Of a stretch of 64,000 bases of DNA, positions 22,860 through 34,329 are shown in pieces. Where the stretch lies: positions 35,578,032-35,642,031 of the forward strand of contig CM067559.1 in assembly GCA_034509755.1 (NCBI GenBank), given 5' to 3'. A program made the position numbers and the translations under genes. This DNA comes from Anisodus tanguticus. Its lineage: Eukaryota; Streptophyta; Magnoliopsida; Solanales; Solanaceae. The notes beneath the pieces were generated by a model. That model searched no databases. It was not told the DNA's origin and saw nothing but the letters and a program-made list of their open reading frames with translations. Position 1 is the stretch's first letter. The number at the start of each line of letters is the position of its first letter.

Positions 22860-23945
22860 TCTCAAAAGTTGGTGAGGACTTGTGCCCATGTAGTGAGAGA
22901 GGAAGCACTGGCACCTACACCTGCAGTGCACGGTCGTTGTAGAGGTCGCGGTAGGGTTGTGGTAGAGCGTGAGGAGTTGCACCGGTGAAGGCTGGAACAT
23001 AGGGAGCCGGTAATGCTAATGATAGATATGCATCCCCCGAGTCGTATATTAAGCCTCAAGATGAGCAGTATGATGAGGAGATGAGGCCAGCTCGGATTTA
23101 TAGCTACTCTTATTCTTCAGGACACTTTGATCAGGTTATTGAGTGTGCTTGATGCTTTTTCCCAAGTGGGAGTTCATCCGACTACTCCGGGTAGATCACA
23201 CACTCGAGTGGGAGAGGAACATACTCTCAAGTTTTGTACTCTAGGGGTTCAACCAGCTGCTATGTCGGCACCCTGTATTGATGAGATTCCAGCACCCGAG
23301 ATTGGTCCCTGGCCGATTGCAGGGACTGCTACCGCGATGAGTGGAAAATATGGAGCACTTTTCCAACATAAAGCATCCCGTATTCTATGGACAGCCCAAG
23401 GAAGATGCGTACGAGTTTATTGTGAGCTGCCGTGAGAGGTTGCATACCTTGGGTATTGTCGAGTCATACGGTGTATGTTTTGTTACTCTTGAGCTTATGC
23501 CCCTAACAGGCTCAATCATCAGTGGCTGAACATGCTAGGATGGTTGAGTCTGTTAGGGGCAAACTGCCAAATATGAGTCCGACAAAAGGATGTGATGATA
23601 TGGACAGTACAATGGGTCTACTTCTCATGGGTATGGACACCAGGGTAGATTCTAACATTCGCAGTCTACTCGACCAATTCAGGCAACCTTTCAGATTATA
23701 GCTTCTGCGGGGTAGAGTGGTTATAGTGGGGCTAGTCTTCTAGAGGTACTTAGTCTCGATATTCTGACAGGGGTGGTCACTTAGGTTTTTCTATCTCTAT
23801 TCAGCGGCCAGGACTTATTATAGTTGTGGAGAGGTTGGACATTTTAGAAGGGAGTGTCCCAGACTTATATCGGGTGGATCCCAGACACCTAGGACCCCAG
23901 CACAACCATCCAGGGGTGGCAGACAGTCTAGTAGAAGGGGTTCCC
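22860..23945 (+). pseudogene. Element B gag remnant
   Basis: Recognisable by an Arg/Gly-rich RGRGR-like segment near 22930, ERLHTLGIV at about 23430 and a zinc knuckle at about 23825-23870 reading YSCGEVGHFRREC. The first Cys of the CCHC motif appears to be Tyr. Several frameshifts break it. The coding sense continues directly across the solo LTR insertion into 25894. Confidence 0.7.
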
Positions 23946-25888
23946 TCTAATGCCCCAAAACACGCACTCGGTGCCTAACTGCATGTGACCGAGCGAACCA
24001 CATGGCTTGCTTGTCAACATAGGCATTAAAACATGCTATAAAATGATTTAAAACATGTAAAACATAATACTATATTTGTGGTCTAAAATAATCATAGCAG
24101 AAATAATCTGAAAATACTATAAGTCTGAATAACTGAAAACTGACAAGACATGATAACTAGTCTAGTCTATGAAACCTCTAAGAACATGAGTCTGCAAAGC
24201 TGTTTACCAAGACAAGTCCCTGCCATACCTCTACTAATAATGCATAATCATAAAATAACTAATCTGATACCCCGAATGAGATGGGGCTCACCAAACAATT
24301 GATACTGAAGAAATCTTATTGAGCAGATCTGTCTCTCTGAAACTCAACACATTTACAATAAAGTGCAGACCCCATGCAAAGGGACGTTAGTACATTTCAA
24401 TTGTATCGTATGTAAAGCAACTGAAAGAATAAGTAGGCACACAATATAATAGCAAAATGAAACTGAAACTGAAACTGAACATGAATATAATAACATATGT
24501 AAAACCTGTAAAACTATATATTTGTATATCTATGAGGGAGCATTAACAAAATCGACATAAACCACCATGCGTGAACGTGGAGTCTGATCTCTGCCCTATC
24601 AGCTAAGTCATCTCATACTTTGTCGGAGTATGAGACATGAACATGAACATGAACATGATGGATATAATAATCCCACAAAGGGTAATAAGTAGGTATCTTT
24701 CTCTGGCAGAGCGGCCCTTATCATACGTTGGCATACATAGTTTCAGGCTGTCTGAGCCTTCTCGATAGTCTGTGCAACTCCTAAAATATGTACTTGAAAA
24801 TAGTTGGCTTGGAAGCCCATGAATTACATGAAATAACTTGAAATCATAACTTGTAAATTTATAATTTAGCATGTGAAGAAATACATAATATACCTTGTAT
24901 AAATCATGAGAAACATATATGACTTCATGAAATTGAGTGATAATGATCATAACTTGTGTTTAATAACTCATGGAAATCAAGACATGGGTTCATGAATTAC
25001 GAACATGTTCATAACAATAGAAATGACATATCATGAATATAATAAATGAAACCATGATATATATATATATATATATAGTTGAACATGAATATAAGGTTAT
25101 TATGAACTTGAGAAAAAACCCTAGGTCTGAAGAATTCATGTTTTATGGATTACATGTGCCGTGGGGAAGAACAATGATGTCTCCATGTAGATAGAATCTC
25201 TACATACCTTAGTCGCTCCAATATGTGTCTTGAAAATCTGAACTTGGAAGGATAATCCCAAAGCTTGAACCTTTGAAACCTTAGAATGGGTTTTATCTTA
25301 AAAATCCTATGTTAAAAGTAGTGAACTTCGCTTAGGAATTGATTATACTTGATTAGAATCTCATGAAAATACATGGAAAGGACTTACCTTGAGTTATGGG
25401 GATGATGGGAGGAGAGAACCTTCGTGCTAGGGCTTGAGAGAAGTGAAATCTGATTTTTAATGCTAAGTATGGGTATTTATATTTTTCAGCCCGTTGGGAA
25501 ATGTATGGCCAATTGGACGAATCGTCGAATTTTATACGTTCTGCCAATGGACTGTCGAATTATGTATGGTCTGTATAATCGAACCGTCGAATTAATTTAA
25601 TTAATTAACAACTTTCTAGTGACTTTAAAACTTGAGAGGCTTCAGACGGTCAAAAAGGACGGACCGTCAAATATTGTGCGATCGTAAAAGCTTTTGGGCT
25701 CCGTTAATTTTAGAATGGAATCTACGGTTCATTTCAACGGACTATCGATAATTCTACTATCTGTATAATCCAAGTGACAAATTTAATCTGCAGAATTGAA
25801 ACTGGTTTTTAACTTTAAACTCCCCATATTGGTTTTCTAAATCCTTGTATCATATACATGGCTTAGTTTAGAGGTACGAGGTATTACA
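23946..25888 (-). mobile_element. Solo LTR inside element B, TTCCC TSD
   Basis: Flanked by perfect TTCCC repeats at 23941-23945 and 25889-25893. Removing the insert and one TTCCC restores an open S-R-R-G-S-Q-S-G-R reading across the site. In LTR orientation it begins TGTAATACC and ends GGGGCATTAGA, so the last dinucleotide is GA instead of CA. It contains an AT microsatellite at about 25056-25076 and no coding region; ORFs at 24603-24950 and 25353-25547 are chance. Confidence 0.85.
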
Positions 25889-25893
25889 TTCCC

Positions 25894-26413
25894 AGTCAGG
25901 CCGTGTTGGCCATCACACTAGTCGTCGTGGATCTCAGGCGAGTAGAGATAGGGCTCGTTCAGGCCGAGGTAGCCAATAGGGTACTTAGTCTGATGGAGGA
26001 CATACTCATTGTTATGATTTCCATGGTAGGCCAGAGGCTGAGGCATCGATGCGGTTATCACATGTATCATCGCATTCTGTCATCGGTCTGCTTTAGTGTA
26101 ATTTAATCCAAGGTCTACGTTGTGGAATGTGTCTACTTACTTTTCTGTTGATTTAGATATGTGGTGTGATGTGTTTGATAGCCCTATTTACATGTCTACA
26201 CCATTTGGTGATTCTGTGGTTGTAGATCGAGTCTATCGGCTTTATGTGGTTACTTTTATGGGTTATAAAACCTGGATAGACTTGGTCATATTAGATATGG
26301 TTGATTTTGATATTATCTTGGGGATAGATTGGTTATCACTGTACCACGCGATTTTAGACTGTCATACCAAGATAGTCACTCTAGCGATACCTGGTTTTTT
26401 GAGGTTAGAATGA
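25894..26413 (+). pseudogene. Element B gag tail and protease remnant
   Basis: The first part continues the Ser/Arg/Gly-rich gag tail. The frame 26120-26413 includes STPFGDSVVVDRVYR and LDMVDFDIILGIDWLSLYHA, the conserved chromovirus protease C-terminal motif (ILGxDWL). The protease active-site DTG lies in the damaged stretch before 26150 and was not found in frame. Confidence 0.75.
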
Positions 26414-26599
26414 AGGGTCGCTCCCATCCCTGCTCCTAAGAAGATCATTTATTTCATCAAGGCTAGGAAGTTGATAGATAAGGGTTGTTTGGCTTACCTA
26501 GCTCATATTTGGGATACGAGTGCGGAGACTCTTTCCATCGAGTCAGTTCCAGTAGATAGTGATTTCTGTATTGATCTAAAGTTGGGCACTTGACCTATT

Positions 26600-27830
26600 T
26601 CTATTCCTCTGTATCGTATGGCTACAGCGGAGCTGAGAGAGTTGAAGAAGTAGCTTCAGGATCTATTGAGTAAGGGTTTCATTTGACCTAGTGTGTCTCA
26701 TTGGGGTGCTCCTGTGTTGTTCTTGAAGAAAAAGGATGGCACCACACGTATGTGTATTGATTATAGACAGTTGAACAAGGTCACCATCAGAAACAAGTAT
26801 TTGATTCCTCGTATTAATGATCTGTTTGACCAGCTTCAAGGTGCTTATATGTTTTCAAAGATTGATTTGAGGTCCAGGTATCACCAGTTGAAATTTGTGT
26901 CGAGTATGTTCCAAAAACGTCTTTCCAAACTCATTATGATCATTACGAGTTCTTGGTGATGTCATTTGGGCTTATCAATGCCCCCGCATCGTTTATGGGT
27001 TTGATGAATGGAATATTCAAGCCTTATTTGGATTCATTTGTGATTGTCTTCATTGATGACATTTTGATCTATTCAAAGAGTCTACAGGACCATGAGAAGC
27101 ATTTGACGGTGATTCTTGGGTTATTGAAAGAGAAGAAGTTGTATGCTAAACTCTCAAAGTGTGAGTTCTGGCTCAGTTCTGTAGCATTCTTGAGACATGT
27201 GGTGTCCAATGAGGGTATTATGGTAGATCTAAAGAAGATAGACCTACTTCAGTGATAGAGATTCGGAGCTTCATAGGTCTCGCGAGTTACTATTGTCGGT
27301 TCGTCAAGGCATTTTCATTTATTGCCTCACATTTTACGCGTTTGACTAAAAAAGAGATGTATTTCTAGTGGTCTAATGAGTGTGAGGAGAGTTTTCAAAA
27401 GCTCAAGTCACTTTTGATCACAACCCCGATTTTGACCCTTCCATTGTTGGGGAAGGACTTTACCGTATATTGTGATACTTTGAGGATTGGGTTGGGTTGT
27501 TTGTTGATACATGAGGGTAAGGTGATTGCTTATGCATCGAGGCAGTTAAAGATGCATGAGAAGAATTACCTTGCTCATGATTAGAGTTGGCAGTTGTTGT
27601 GTTTACTTTAAATATTTGGAGGCATTACCTTTATGGAGTTCATTGTTAAGTGTATACCGATCACTGCGGTCTTCAGTGTGTGTTCAATCAGATGGATTTA
27701 AATTCTAGACAGTGTCGATGGATGGAATTATTCAAGGATTATTGTATGATTATTTTGTACCATCCAGACAAAGCCAATATGGTGGCAGATGGTTTGAGCC
27801 GAAAGGCAGTAAGTATGGAGAGCTTGGCGC
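26600..27830 (+). pseudogene. Element B reverse transcriptase and RNase H
   Basis: RT motifs in order: WGAPVLFLKKKDGTTRMCIDYRQLN (26703), a KIDLRSRYHQL segment with the first catalytic Asp (about 26860), MSFGLINAPASF (26956) and the catalytic box FIDDILIYS (about 27050), which is intact as the accepted FIDD variant. A frameshift lies near 26890-26950. RNase H follows with VYCDTLRIGLGC near 27470 and YASRQLKMHEKNY near 27535, with in-frame stops at about 27368 and 27585. Its last segment (NMVADGLSRKA) is at 27776. Confidence 0.85.
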
Positions 27831-28059
27831 ATTTGATAGTTAGTGCATGTCTATTAGCATTGGAGGTTCAGTTCTTGGCCAATAGTTTCATAAGGCTTGA
27901 TATTTTGAATCCGGGTAGAATTTTGGCTTATGTTGAGGCGATGTCGTCTCTTTTAGAGCAGATCAAGACCCAAAATTATGATGATATCAAGTTGTGCAAA
28001 ATCAATTATAAGGTGATGAGTGGTGAAGCAAATGAGGCTATGATTGATAGTGAGGGGGT

Positions 28060-29345
28060 CTTTAGGATTAAAAGGAGAGTGTGTGTTCCTCGTGTTGGAG
28101 ATTTGACGAGATTGATTATGGCGGAGGCTCACAGTTCTAGATATTTGATTCATTCAGGTGCTACAAAGATGTACCGTGAATTGAAGCAGCACTATTGGTG
28201 GGGTAGGATGAAGAGAGACATTATTAAGTTTGTATCTCGGTGTTCGAATTGTTAGCAGGTCAAGTATGAGCACTAGCGGCCCGATGGTTTATCTCAATGG
28301 ATGCCCATTCTTGGAAGTGGGAGAGGATTGCCATGGATTTTGTTGTTAGGTTACCCATGACTTTGGGCAAGTTTGATGTTATTTGGGTTATTGTTGATAG
28401 GTTGACCAAGTCCGTGCATTTCATTTCGGTTCAAACGACTTACAATTCTGAGATATTGGGTAAGATTTACATTCATGAGATTGTTCGTCTACATGGGGTA
28501 CCTATTTTTGTCATTTCAGACCGGGTACTAAGTTTACTTCTCATTTCAGGCAGACTTTGCAAAAGACAAAAGAAGTTGGGTACTCGCTTGGATCTCAATA
28601 CAATATTCCACCCTTAGACGGAGGGTTAGTCCGAGTGGACCATTTAGGTTTTGGAGCATATGTTACGAGCCTGCATGATTTATTTGGGGGTCATTAGGAT
28701 CAGTTCTTACCTTTGGTAGAGTTTGCGTACAACAACAGTTATCACTCTAACATTGATATGGTGCCATTTGAGGCTTTGTATGGTAGGAGGTATTGCTCTC
28801 CGATTAGGTGGTTTGATGCATTTGAGGTGAGGCCTCGGGGTACCGATCTATTGAGGGATTCCTTAGACAAGGTGAAAGTAATTCATGACAAGCTTCTGAC
28901 AACTCAAAGTAAATAGAATGAGTATGCGGATCGGAAGGTTTGAGATATGAATTTTATGGTTGATGACAGGGTTATATTGAAGGTCCCGCCTATAAAAGGC
29001 GTGATGAGCTTCGGCAAGAGAGGGAAGTTTAATATGAGGTATATCGGACCTTTTAAAATTCTTTAGAGGGTTGGTGAGGTGGCGCTGCCGCCAGGTCTTT
29101 CAAGTGTCCATCTAGTTTTCCATGTTTCTATGTTGAAAAAGTACTATGTTGATGGTTCTTACATTATCAAGTGGAACTCTATGTTGCTTAATCAGAATTT
29201 GGAGTTCAAAGAAGAGCCTGTGGCAATTTTTGACAGGCATGTGAGAAAGTTGAGGTCCAAAGAGATTACTTTTGTGGAGGTGTAGTGGAAGCATCGTCCT
29301 GTTGAGGAGGCGACTTGGGATATGTAGTCTAATATGAGAAACTGA
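28060..29345 (+). pseudogene. Element B integrase with chromodomain-like C-terminus
   Basis: A zinc-binding HSGATKMYRELKQHYWWGRM...RCSNC region ends near 28255 in a stop. The core has MDFVVRLP (28333, first Asp) and VISDR (about 28515, second Asp). The Glu region near 28620-28650 is broken (SEW then a stop). FAYNNSYHSNIDMVPFEALYGRR (28722) and SSVHLVFHVSMLKKY (29100) are typical gypsy integrase. The end (EEPVAIFDRHVRKLRSKEITFVEV, then EEATWD) matches the chromodomain-like tail of Tekay/Del elements. Confidence 0.85.
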
Positions 29346-29432
29346 TACCCTCACTTATTTACTACTTACGGTACGTTTCCCCTCTTCATTTCTCTTTATT
29401 TGAGGATGAACGTTTGTTTAATTGATATTTGA

Positions 29433-30009
29433 TGTAATGACCTGTCCGATTGTTTTTAGCTAAAGACCTTATTTTACTAAATTACCCTTCCTGTAGGCTC
29501 TATGTGGGGTTCATGATGTGGAGAGATGGGTAGCACGGATCCCGAGGTTCATGTATGTGAATTTTGGATAAAAACCCAAAATAAGAATCTTAGAGTTGAT
29601 TAGTTTGACTCAAAGTTGAATTTTGAATATATGGATTTGTTTTTGGATTTCGTCACTTCCAGTAGCTCTAGAGGGTCATTTATGACTTGGTCGAGTCACT
29701 GGTTTGCTTCCCGAGACAATCAAATGTACTTTATGGCATTATTTGTGGAATTGTGATATTTGGATGTTTTGGGTGATTCTTTAGAAAAGTATATCTTAGC
29801 TCGGTTAAATGAGAAATCTGAGGATGTGACCGAGTTTGTAGCACTATTTACGTTGGGATATCATATTGTGTTTGTATTCGGGGATCTCGGGAGTGTTTCG
29901 GGTGTTTGGTGGAAGTTTGGTGAAGATCTCATGTTGCCGGTGTCTGGCATTCGCACCATCACCTGGTTGTCCGCCACTGCATGTCTGGCTCTGTGGAGGT
30001 AGGCTCGCA
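29433..30009 (+). repeat. Element B 3' LTR, 5' part only
   Basis: It starts TGTAATGACC after a degenerate polypurine region (GAGGATGAACGTTTGTTTAA at 29402). About 577 bases remain before the sequence switches to hAT transposase DNA at 30010. ORFs at 29760-30054 are chance. Confidence 0.75.
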
Positions 30010-30157
30010 GCCTATATCAGACGTAATAGATACTTTTCCAAGAAAATGATATAAGGAATAACGTAAATACTGTTGATATTCATGTGCAAATTTAAATACA
30101 TCTCTCCTAACAGTTGATCAAGAAAAACCGTTAAAAGCAGAATTATACATATCTCTA
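30010..30157 (-). mobile_element. 148-bp hAT transposase fragment
   Basis: Colinear, without gaps, with 41758-41905 of the hAT transposase gene: about 15 differences in 148 positions when counted by eye. Neither TIRs nor flanking hAT sequence are present. It joins the broken LTR of element B on one side and unrelated DNA on the other. Confidence 0.85.
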
Positions 30158-31106
30158 GAAATCCTTTGTTGACCTTTTGGATCCCAAGAAATCCTGGTAG
30201 AAGATACTGGAGTTATCCATATTATGGTGTAAGTGAATTTATTTCAAGAATTGAACTTTGAAGAGTTGAAAGAATAATATTTTTTTCTTGATTTTATTAC
30301 TTTTCGGGTGCTAGATCATGTAATTTTTATCTTTGAAAGAATGATAAGATTGATGCAAGATCCAAATTTGTGATTCGTAAACTGGTGAGAAAAATTGATG
30401 AACTTGAAGCATCATTTCAAGCTTCTAGAAAAGTTGATCACCAGCCTATTATGTCTACAAAATCTGTGGAAAGCAAAATTGATATGAACAACATAGAGAT
30501 TCAAATGGATAATTTTGGAGAAGACATTAAGAAGATGAAAGGAAAGGACAAAAAAGTGGAGGAGCAAACTGGCCAAATCCAAGAAAAGGGAGACAGTACT
30601 TTGGATTGCCTTGTTGTGTATTGATATTTTAGTTTTAAGTTTTGTGTTTCAAAACATGTACTTAAGAGGTTATTATACGAATTATCCTAAGATCTTGTTC
30701 TACTTGTAAGGGGTGCAACAATATGTCTTTTGCTAGATTGTTGGTGTTGTAATGAACTCTAATTGACACCCTTAATTTGTGTAATATCTTATTAAGTATC
30801 ATATAAATTTTTTAGGATATAGTTTAGGAGTCATTTGATGTAGTTTGGCTAATTATTATGGCCGTGATGAAGGAGTCAAAATAGAGTTAGCTAAGTGCTT
30901 ACGTACGTCTTTTTCAAGTCTTGGCTGTTGGGAACATGAATTCATTTAATAATTATTTGTCTTTTCAAGTCTTAGACAACGTTTGGCTCCAGGTAAACAT
31001 AAATAAAATATAAGAAGAATTAAATAAGAGAATAATAAAAAATTAAGAATCTTCAACCACTCCCTCAATTACTTGGTATCTAAGACAATTCATTGATTTT
31101 TCCTTC
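30158..31106. other. Intergenic DNA before the GST pseudogene
   Basis: Apart from the small open frame at 30337-30624 and a GTTAGCTAAGTGCTTACGTA block near 30887 shared with 970 and 38320, nothing recognisable. Confidence 0.5.
30337..30624 (+). other. Short unidentified open frame, lysine/glutamate-rich
   Basis: Open after a stop at 30334-30336, with no ATG until about 30451. The product is rich in Lys, Glu, Asp and Ile with coiled-coil-like spacing (KLVRKIDELEASF, then EDIKKMKGKDKKVEEQ). An AG at about 30339 after a T-rich stretch could be a splice acceptor. I do not recognise a family. It could be an exon of a lost gene, a transposon remnant or chance. Confidence 0.2.
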
Positions 31107-31114
31107 TATAAAAG
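31107..31114 (+). promoter_or_regulatory. TATA box of the GST pseudogene
   Basis: TATAAAAG lies 92 bases before the position of the lost start codon, in a well-formed context. The core promoter may still be recognisable although the gene is broken. Confidence 0.55.
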
Positions 31115-31198
31115 AATACCATAATTCAAGAGAAACTCACCAGAATTTTCCTTTAACATAGTAAATTACTCCAACGATATTAACCAAAGTTGTGGGAC

Positions 31199-32351
31199 AT
31201 AGCACAAGTGAAGTTGCTAGGTTTTTGGTATAGCCCATTTACTCACAGAGTTGAGTGGGCTCTAAAGATTAAGGGAGTAAAATATGAATACATAGAAGAA
31301 GATCGAAATAACAAAAGCTCTCTACTTCTTCAATCCAATCCAGTACACAAGAAAACCCCAGTGCTCATTCACAATGGCAAGCCCATTTGCGAATCTATGG
31401 TGATTGTTGAATATATTGATGAGACATTTGAAGGCCCTTCCATCTTGCCTAAAGACCCTTATGACCGAGCTTTAGCTCGTTTCTGGGCTAAGTTCCTTGA
31501 TGATAAGGTAAAATTCGTCTTCGTGCTATTTATTCCTATCTGGTAAGTAATTAGTCATGTTACTCCCTCCGTTTCAATTTATGTGACATTTTTCGCTTTT
31601 CGAGAGTCAATTTGACTAAACTTTGAAGCTAAATTGGATAAAATTAACTCAACATTTTAACATCAAAATTTATATATTTAAAAATTACATGAAAAGTACT
31701 ATAAGTTGCAACTTTTCTCATATCATTTTGGTGAAAAAATACATCTTAAAATGTTGGTCAAAATTCATACGGTTTGAATCTCGGAAAACAAAAAGTGTCA
31801 CATAAATTGAGACTCAGGGAGTAGTGCATTTACTTTAAGTCTTATATTGAAAATAGAGAGATCACTTGGAATACTTATCATAATTTTGTATAGTAATGAT
31901 GTGGATTTAAATGGAGCATTATTGTAATGAGAATTTACATATGTAGTCGATCTTGCTAGCTTGAGATTGAGACTGTGATTGCTGTTAAGTTTTGCGTGTA
32001 AGTTGTAGGTGGCAGCTATGATCAATACTTTCTTTCACAAAGGAGAGGAGCAAGAGAAAGGTAAAGAGGAAGTATGTGAAATGCTGAAAGTACTTGATAA
32101 TGAGCTCAACGATAAGAAGTTCTTTGTGGGTGGCAAATTAGGTTTTGCTGATATGGCTGCAAATTTTGTGGGACTTTGGCTAAGGAGTCTTCGAAAAAGG
32201 CTCTGGAATTGTATTAGTGAAAAGTGAAAATTTTCCGAATTTTTGTGCTTGGAGAGATGAGTATATTAAATGCAGCCAAGTCAAAGAATATATACCTCCA
32301 AGAGATGAGTTGCTTGCATTTTTCCAAGCTGCAGCTTCTGCTAAAAAATGA
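31199..32351 (+). pseudogene. Tau-class GST pseudogene, two exons
   Basis: Exon 1 (31199-31507) and exon 2 (32009-32351) match a tau GST along its length. Seen: the catalytic SPF motif at residues 12-14, KKTPVLI, PICESMV in the N-terminal domain; FFVGGKLGFADMAANFVGLWL and AWRDEYIKC...VKEYIPPRDELLAFFQ in the C-terminal helical domain. Two breaks are visible. The start position is ATA (31199-31201) followed by GCA CAA GTG, where an ATG is expected, and no other in-frame ATG precedes the catalytic region. In exon 2 the frame shifts near the CGAAAAAGG run at about 32187-32195, after which the correct C-terminus to the TGA at 32349 lies in another frame. The intron has a GT donor at 31508 and an AG acceptor ending at 32008, and carries a Stowaway MITE. 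A close relative of the gene at 127-435. Confidence 0.88.
31563..31821. mobile_element. Stowaway MITE in the GST intron
   Basis: TIRs begin CTCCCTCCGTTTCAATTTAT on the left, with the matching inverted CTCCCTGAGTCTCAATTTAT on the right, flanked by TA duplications (31561-31562 and 31822-31823). Length and ends fit the Stowaway family (Tc1/mariner-derived MITEs). Confidence 0.9.
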
Positions 32352-32862
32352 ACACATCCTCATCCATCGTATGAAGTTTTGGATTATGTGTCGGAATAAA
32401 ACTGCAAATCTAGAACGAATTCTGTAGCTTCAGTTATGTAATCGTATGTGTTTTATAAGATTAAGCTTGTTCAGAATTAATTACTCAAGATTCCTTTTTC
32501 TCCCTAATAAAACTACTTGTTAGAAAAAGCTAGCTTGGTAGCTAGTCACATATATACGAGGAAGTGTGTCGTGTTATTGTTTTCTTGTTTTAATTTGTTA
32601 GTATTGGTCTGTGATTGTATAATAACTAATCGTATCAATTTCCTCAGCGAATCGGAAAACAAAGAAAAGCAAGAAAGCAAGCCACATAATTTGATGAAAT
32701 AGTGGGTGCCATAGGCACACAAGTCATCTTATTGTTCTCGAGATTATTTTTTATTCATTGTCGATATAAAAACAAATCACTCATATGTACCGGTAAGCCT
32801 CTATAAAAATTGATATCACTCATATGTAGTACAATTAAGCCTCCATAAAACATTAAACTTGT
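32352..32862. other. 3' flank of GST pseudogene
   Basis: AT-rich, no recognisable gene. The 61-codon frame at 32517 is unremarkable. A short CTCATATGTAxxxGTAAGCCTC-type block is repeated at about 32779 and 32819. Confidence 0.5.
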
Positions 32863-33050
32863 TGTAAACGTGTACCACATAATGTATAATTCCTATCCAT
32901 AATTAGAATATATTTCATATATTGTGTAAATATTTAGTGATGTATAATTATGGTAAACTAGGATTCTTGTTGTATTAGGGTTCTACATTGTACACTATAT
33001 ATTAGTATTGATGAGAAATACTCCCCAAGTGAGATTAATACTATCTTATA
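32863..33050 (+). repeat. C1 5' LTR
   Basis: Starts TGTAAACGTG and ends ACTATCTTATA, the equivalent of ACTATTTTACA in the 3' LTR, so the terminal CA has mutated. Confidence 0.9.
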
Positions 33051-33062
33051 TGGTATCAGAAG
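33051..33062 (+). other. C1 primer binding site
   Basis: TGGTATCAGAAG directly after the LTR, matching the initiator tRNA-Met site at 11 of 12 positions (usual end AGC). A run of about 14 C follows at 33101-33115 in the leader. Confidence 0.88.
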
Positions 33063-33193
33063 CCAAAACCCTAAAAACCTAGAGTCACTCTCGGATTGTC
33101 GCCCCCCCCCCCCCCACAATTTTTTTCCGGCAGCCCCCCCTCCTCTCTCGGTTTTTTACCTCTCTTTCTTTTTTGTGTCTTTACACTACCAAT

Positions 33194-34000
33194 ATGCATC
33201 CTATGGCTACTCCCACGTCTACTGACGGTTCTGCTTCCAACCCAGTCGTCATCCAAACACCTCTCACAAACCTCTCCTCGCCATCTTTCCATCCGGCTCT
33301 TGCCGTTACCAACATCAAGAATTTTGTTCCTATAATTCTTGATCAGGAAGATGGCCACTATTGGTCATGGGTGAATTTGTTTCGCATTCACGCATGTGTA
33401 TATCGTGTGCTTGACCATATCGACGAATCCGTACCTCGCCCTCCCGAAATCGACGACACAACATGGCGTCGTCTCGATGCCGTCGTCAAACAGTGGATAT
33501 ATGGCACAATATCTAAGGATTTACTCTACACGATCATGAAAATTGGCACCTCCGCTCGTGAGTTATGGACACGTTTGGAAGAAATATTTCAAGAACACTC
33601 TGGCAGTGTACTTGGAAGAGCAATTTAACAACACCCGTCTTGAAAAATTTTCTAATATGTCTGAGTATTGCAAGCAGTTGAAACTGGTGACAGACCAATT
33701 GTGCAACGTCGGTACTCCTGTTTCCGAAACAAAGATGGTCTTACAATTGGTTGCAGGTCTACCTAAGGGTAAGTATGACACTCTGGCCATGATGATACAG
33801 CAGGCCGACCCTCTACCCAGTTTTAACAAAGCTCATTCGCAATTACTGTTAGAGGAAACCCATCGTGCGAAGCAAGACCAGCACAACCAAAAGGCGTTAG
33901 CGGTTGAAACACCTACGCAAAATCTCAACGCCGCCGGCCAGCCACCACTGCCGGAGAACGGCCAGCAGCGGTAGAACCGCAGTGGCAGGGGTCGCGGCAG
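33194..34000 (+). pseudogene. C1 gag
   Basis: The ATG at 33194 starts a copia gag: FVPIILDQEDGHYWSWVNLFRIHA near 33320, followed by ELWTRLEEIF near 33560, where a frameshift near 33605 moves the sense to LEEQFNNTRLEKFSNMSEYCKQLK and LVAGLPKGKYDTL. A TAG at 33972-33974 ends that frame. A Gly/Arg-rich stretch follows (33975-34040). No CCHC knuckle was seen. Confidence 0.85.
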
Positions 34001-34329
34001 TGGTCGTGGCGGCAAGGGGTGTGGTAAGGGCAGGGGTCAGCAAAATAGTCAGCCGCCGCAGCAGCCCAACCAACCACCCTGCCTCGTGGGCTGGCCCAGC
34101 AACCAGTGTTTACAATCAGAACTGGGCCTCCTACCCAGGCTATGCTCCAGCCCAATCACCATTTCAGCAACAGGGTGTGCTGGGCCCAATTCCGGGTTAT
34201 CGCCCAGCCCAATATCAACAACATCACGCCCACGTCGCACAGGCCCAGTTCTCGCAGCAGCCCACAAATTCGATCCCCACTGATTTTGGTCAGGCGTTCA
34301 GCAGTATGAATTTGCAGCAACCCAATGAA

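Larger units (their letters stand above)
20682..30009 (+). mobile_element. Element B: Tekay/Del-type chromovirus, truncated
   Basis: Order on the plus strand: remnant of the 5' LTR, a tRNA-Met-type primer site, gag with a damaged zinc knuckle, protease, RT, RNase H, integrase, a chromodomain-like C-terminus, and the start of the 3' LTR. This is the Ty3/gypsy chromovirus order. The left end is fused to the element A LTR and the right end is cut off at a hAT fragment, so neither outer terminus nor a TSD remains. Coding blocks hold many stops. Confidence 0.85.

Noticed and set aside
32009..32227. Separate small protein starting at 32009
   Set aside because: It is exon 2 of the GST pseudogene read from the GTG after the splice acceptor.
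33101..33115. Run of about 14 C as a regulatory G-quadruplex candidate
   Set aside because: An uninterrupted homopolymer in the C1 leader is more likely slippage or a sequencing artefact. No partner G/C tracts with loops nearby.
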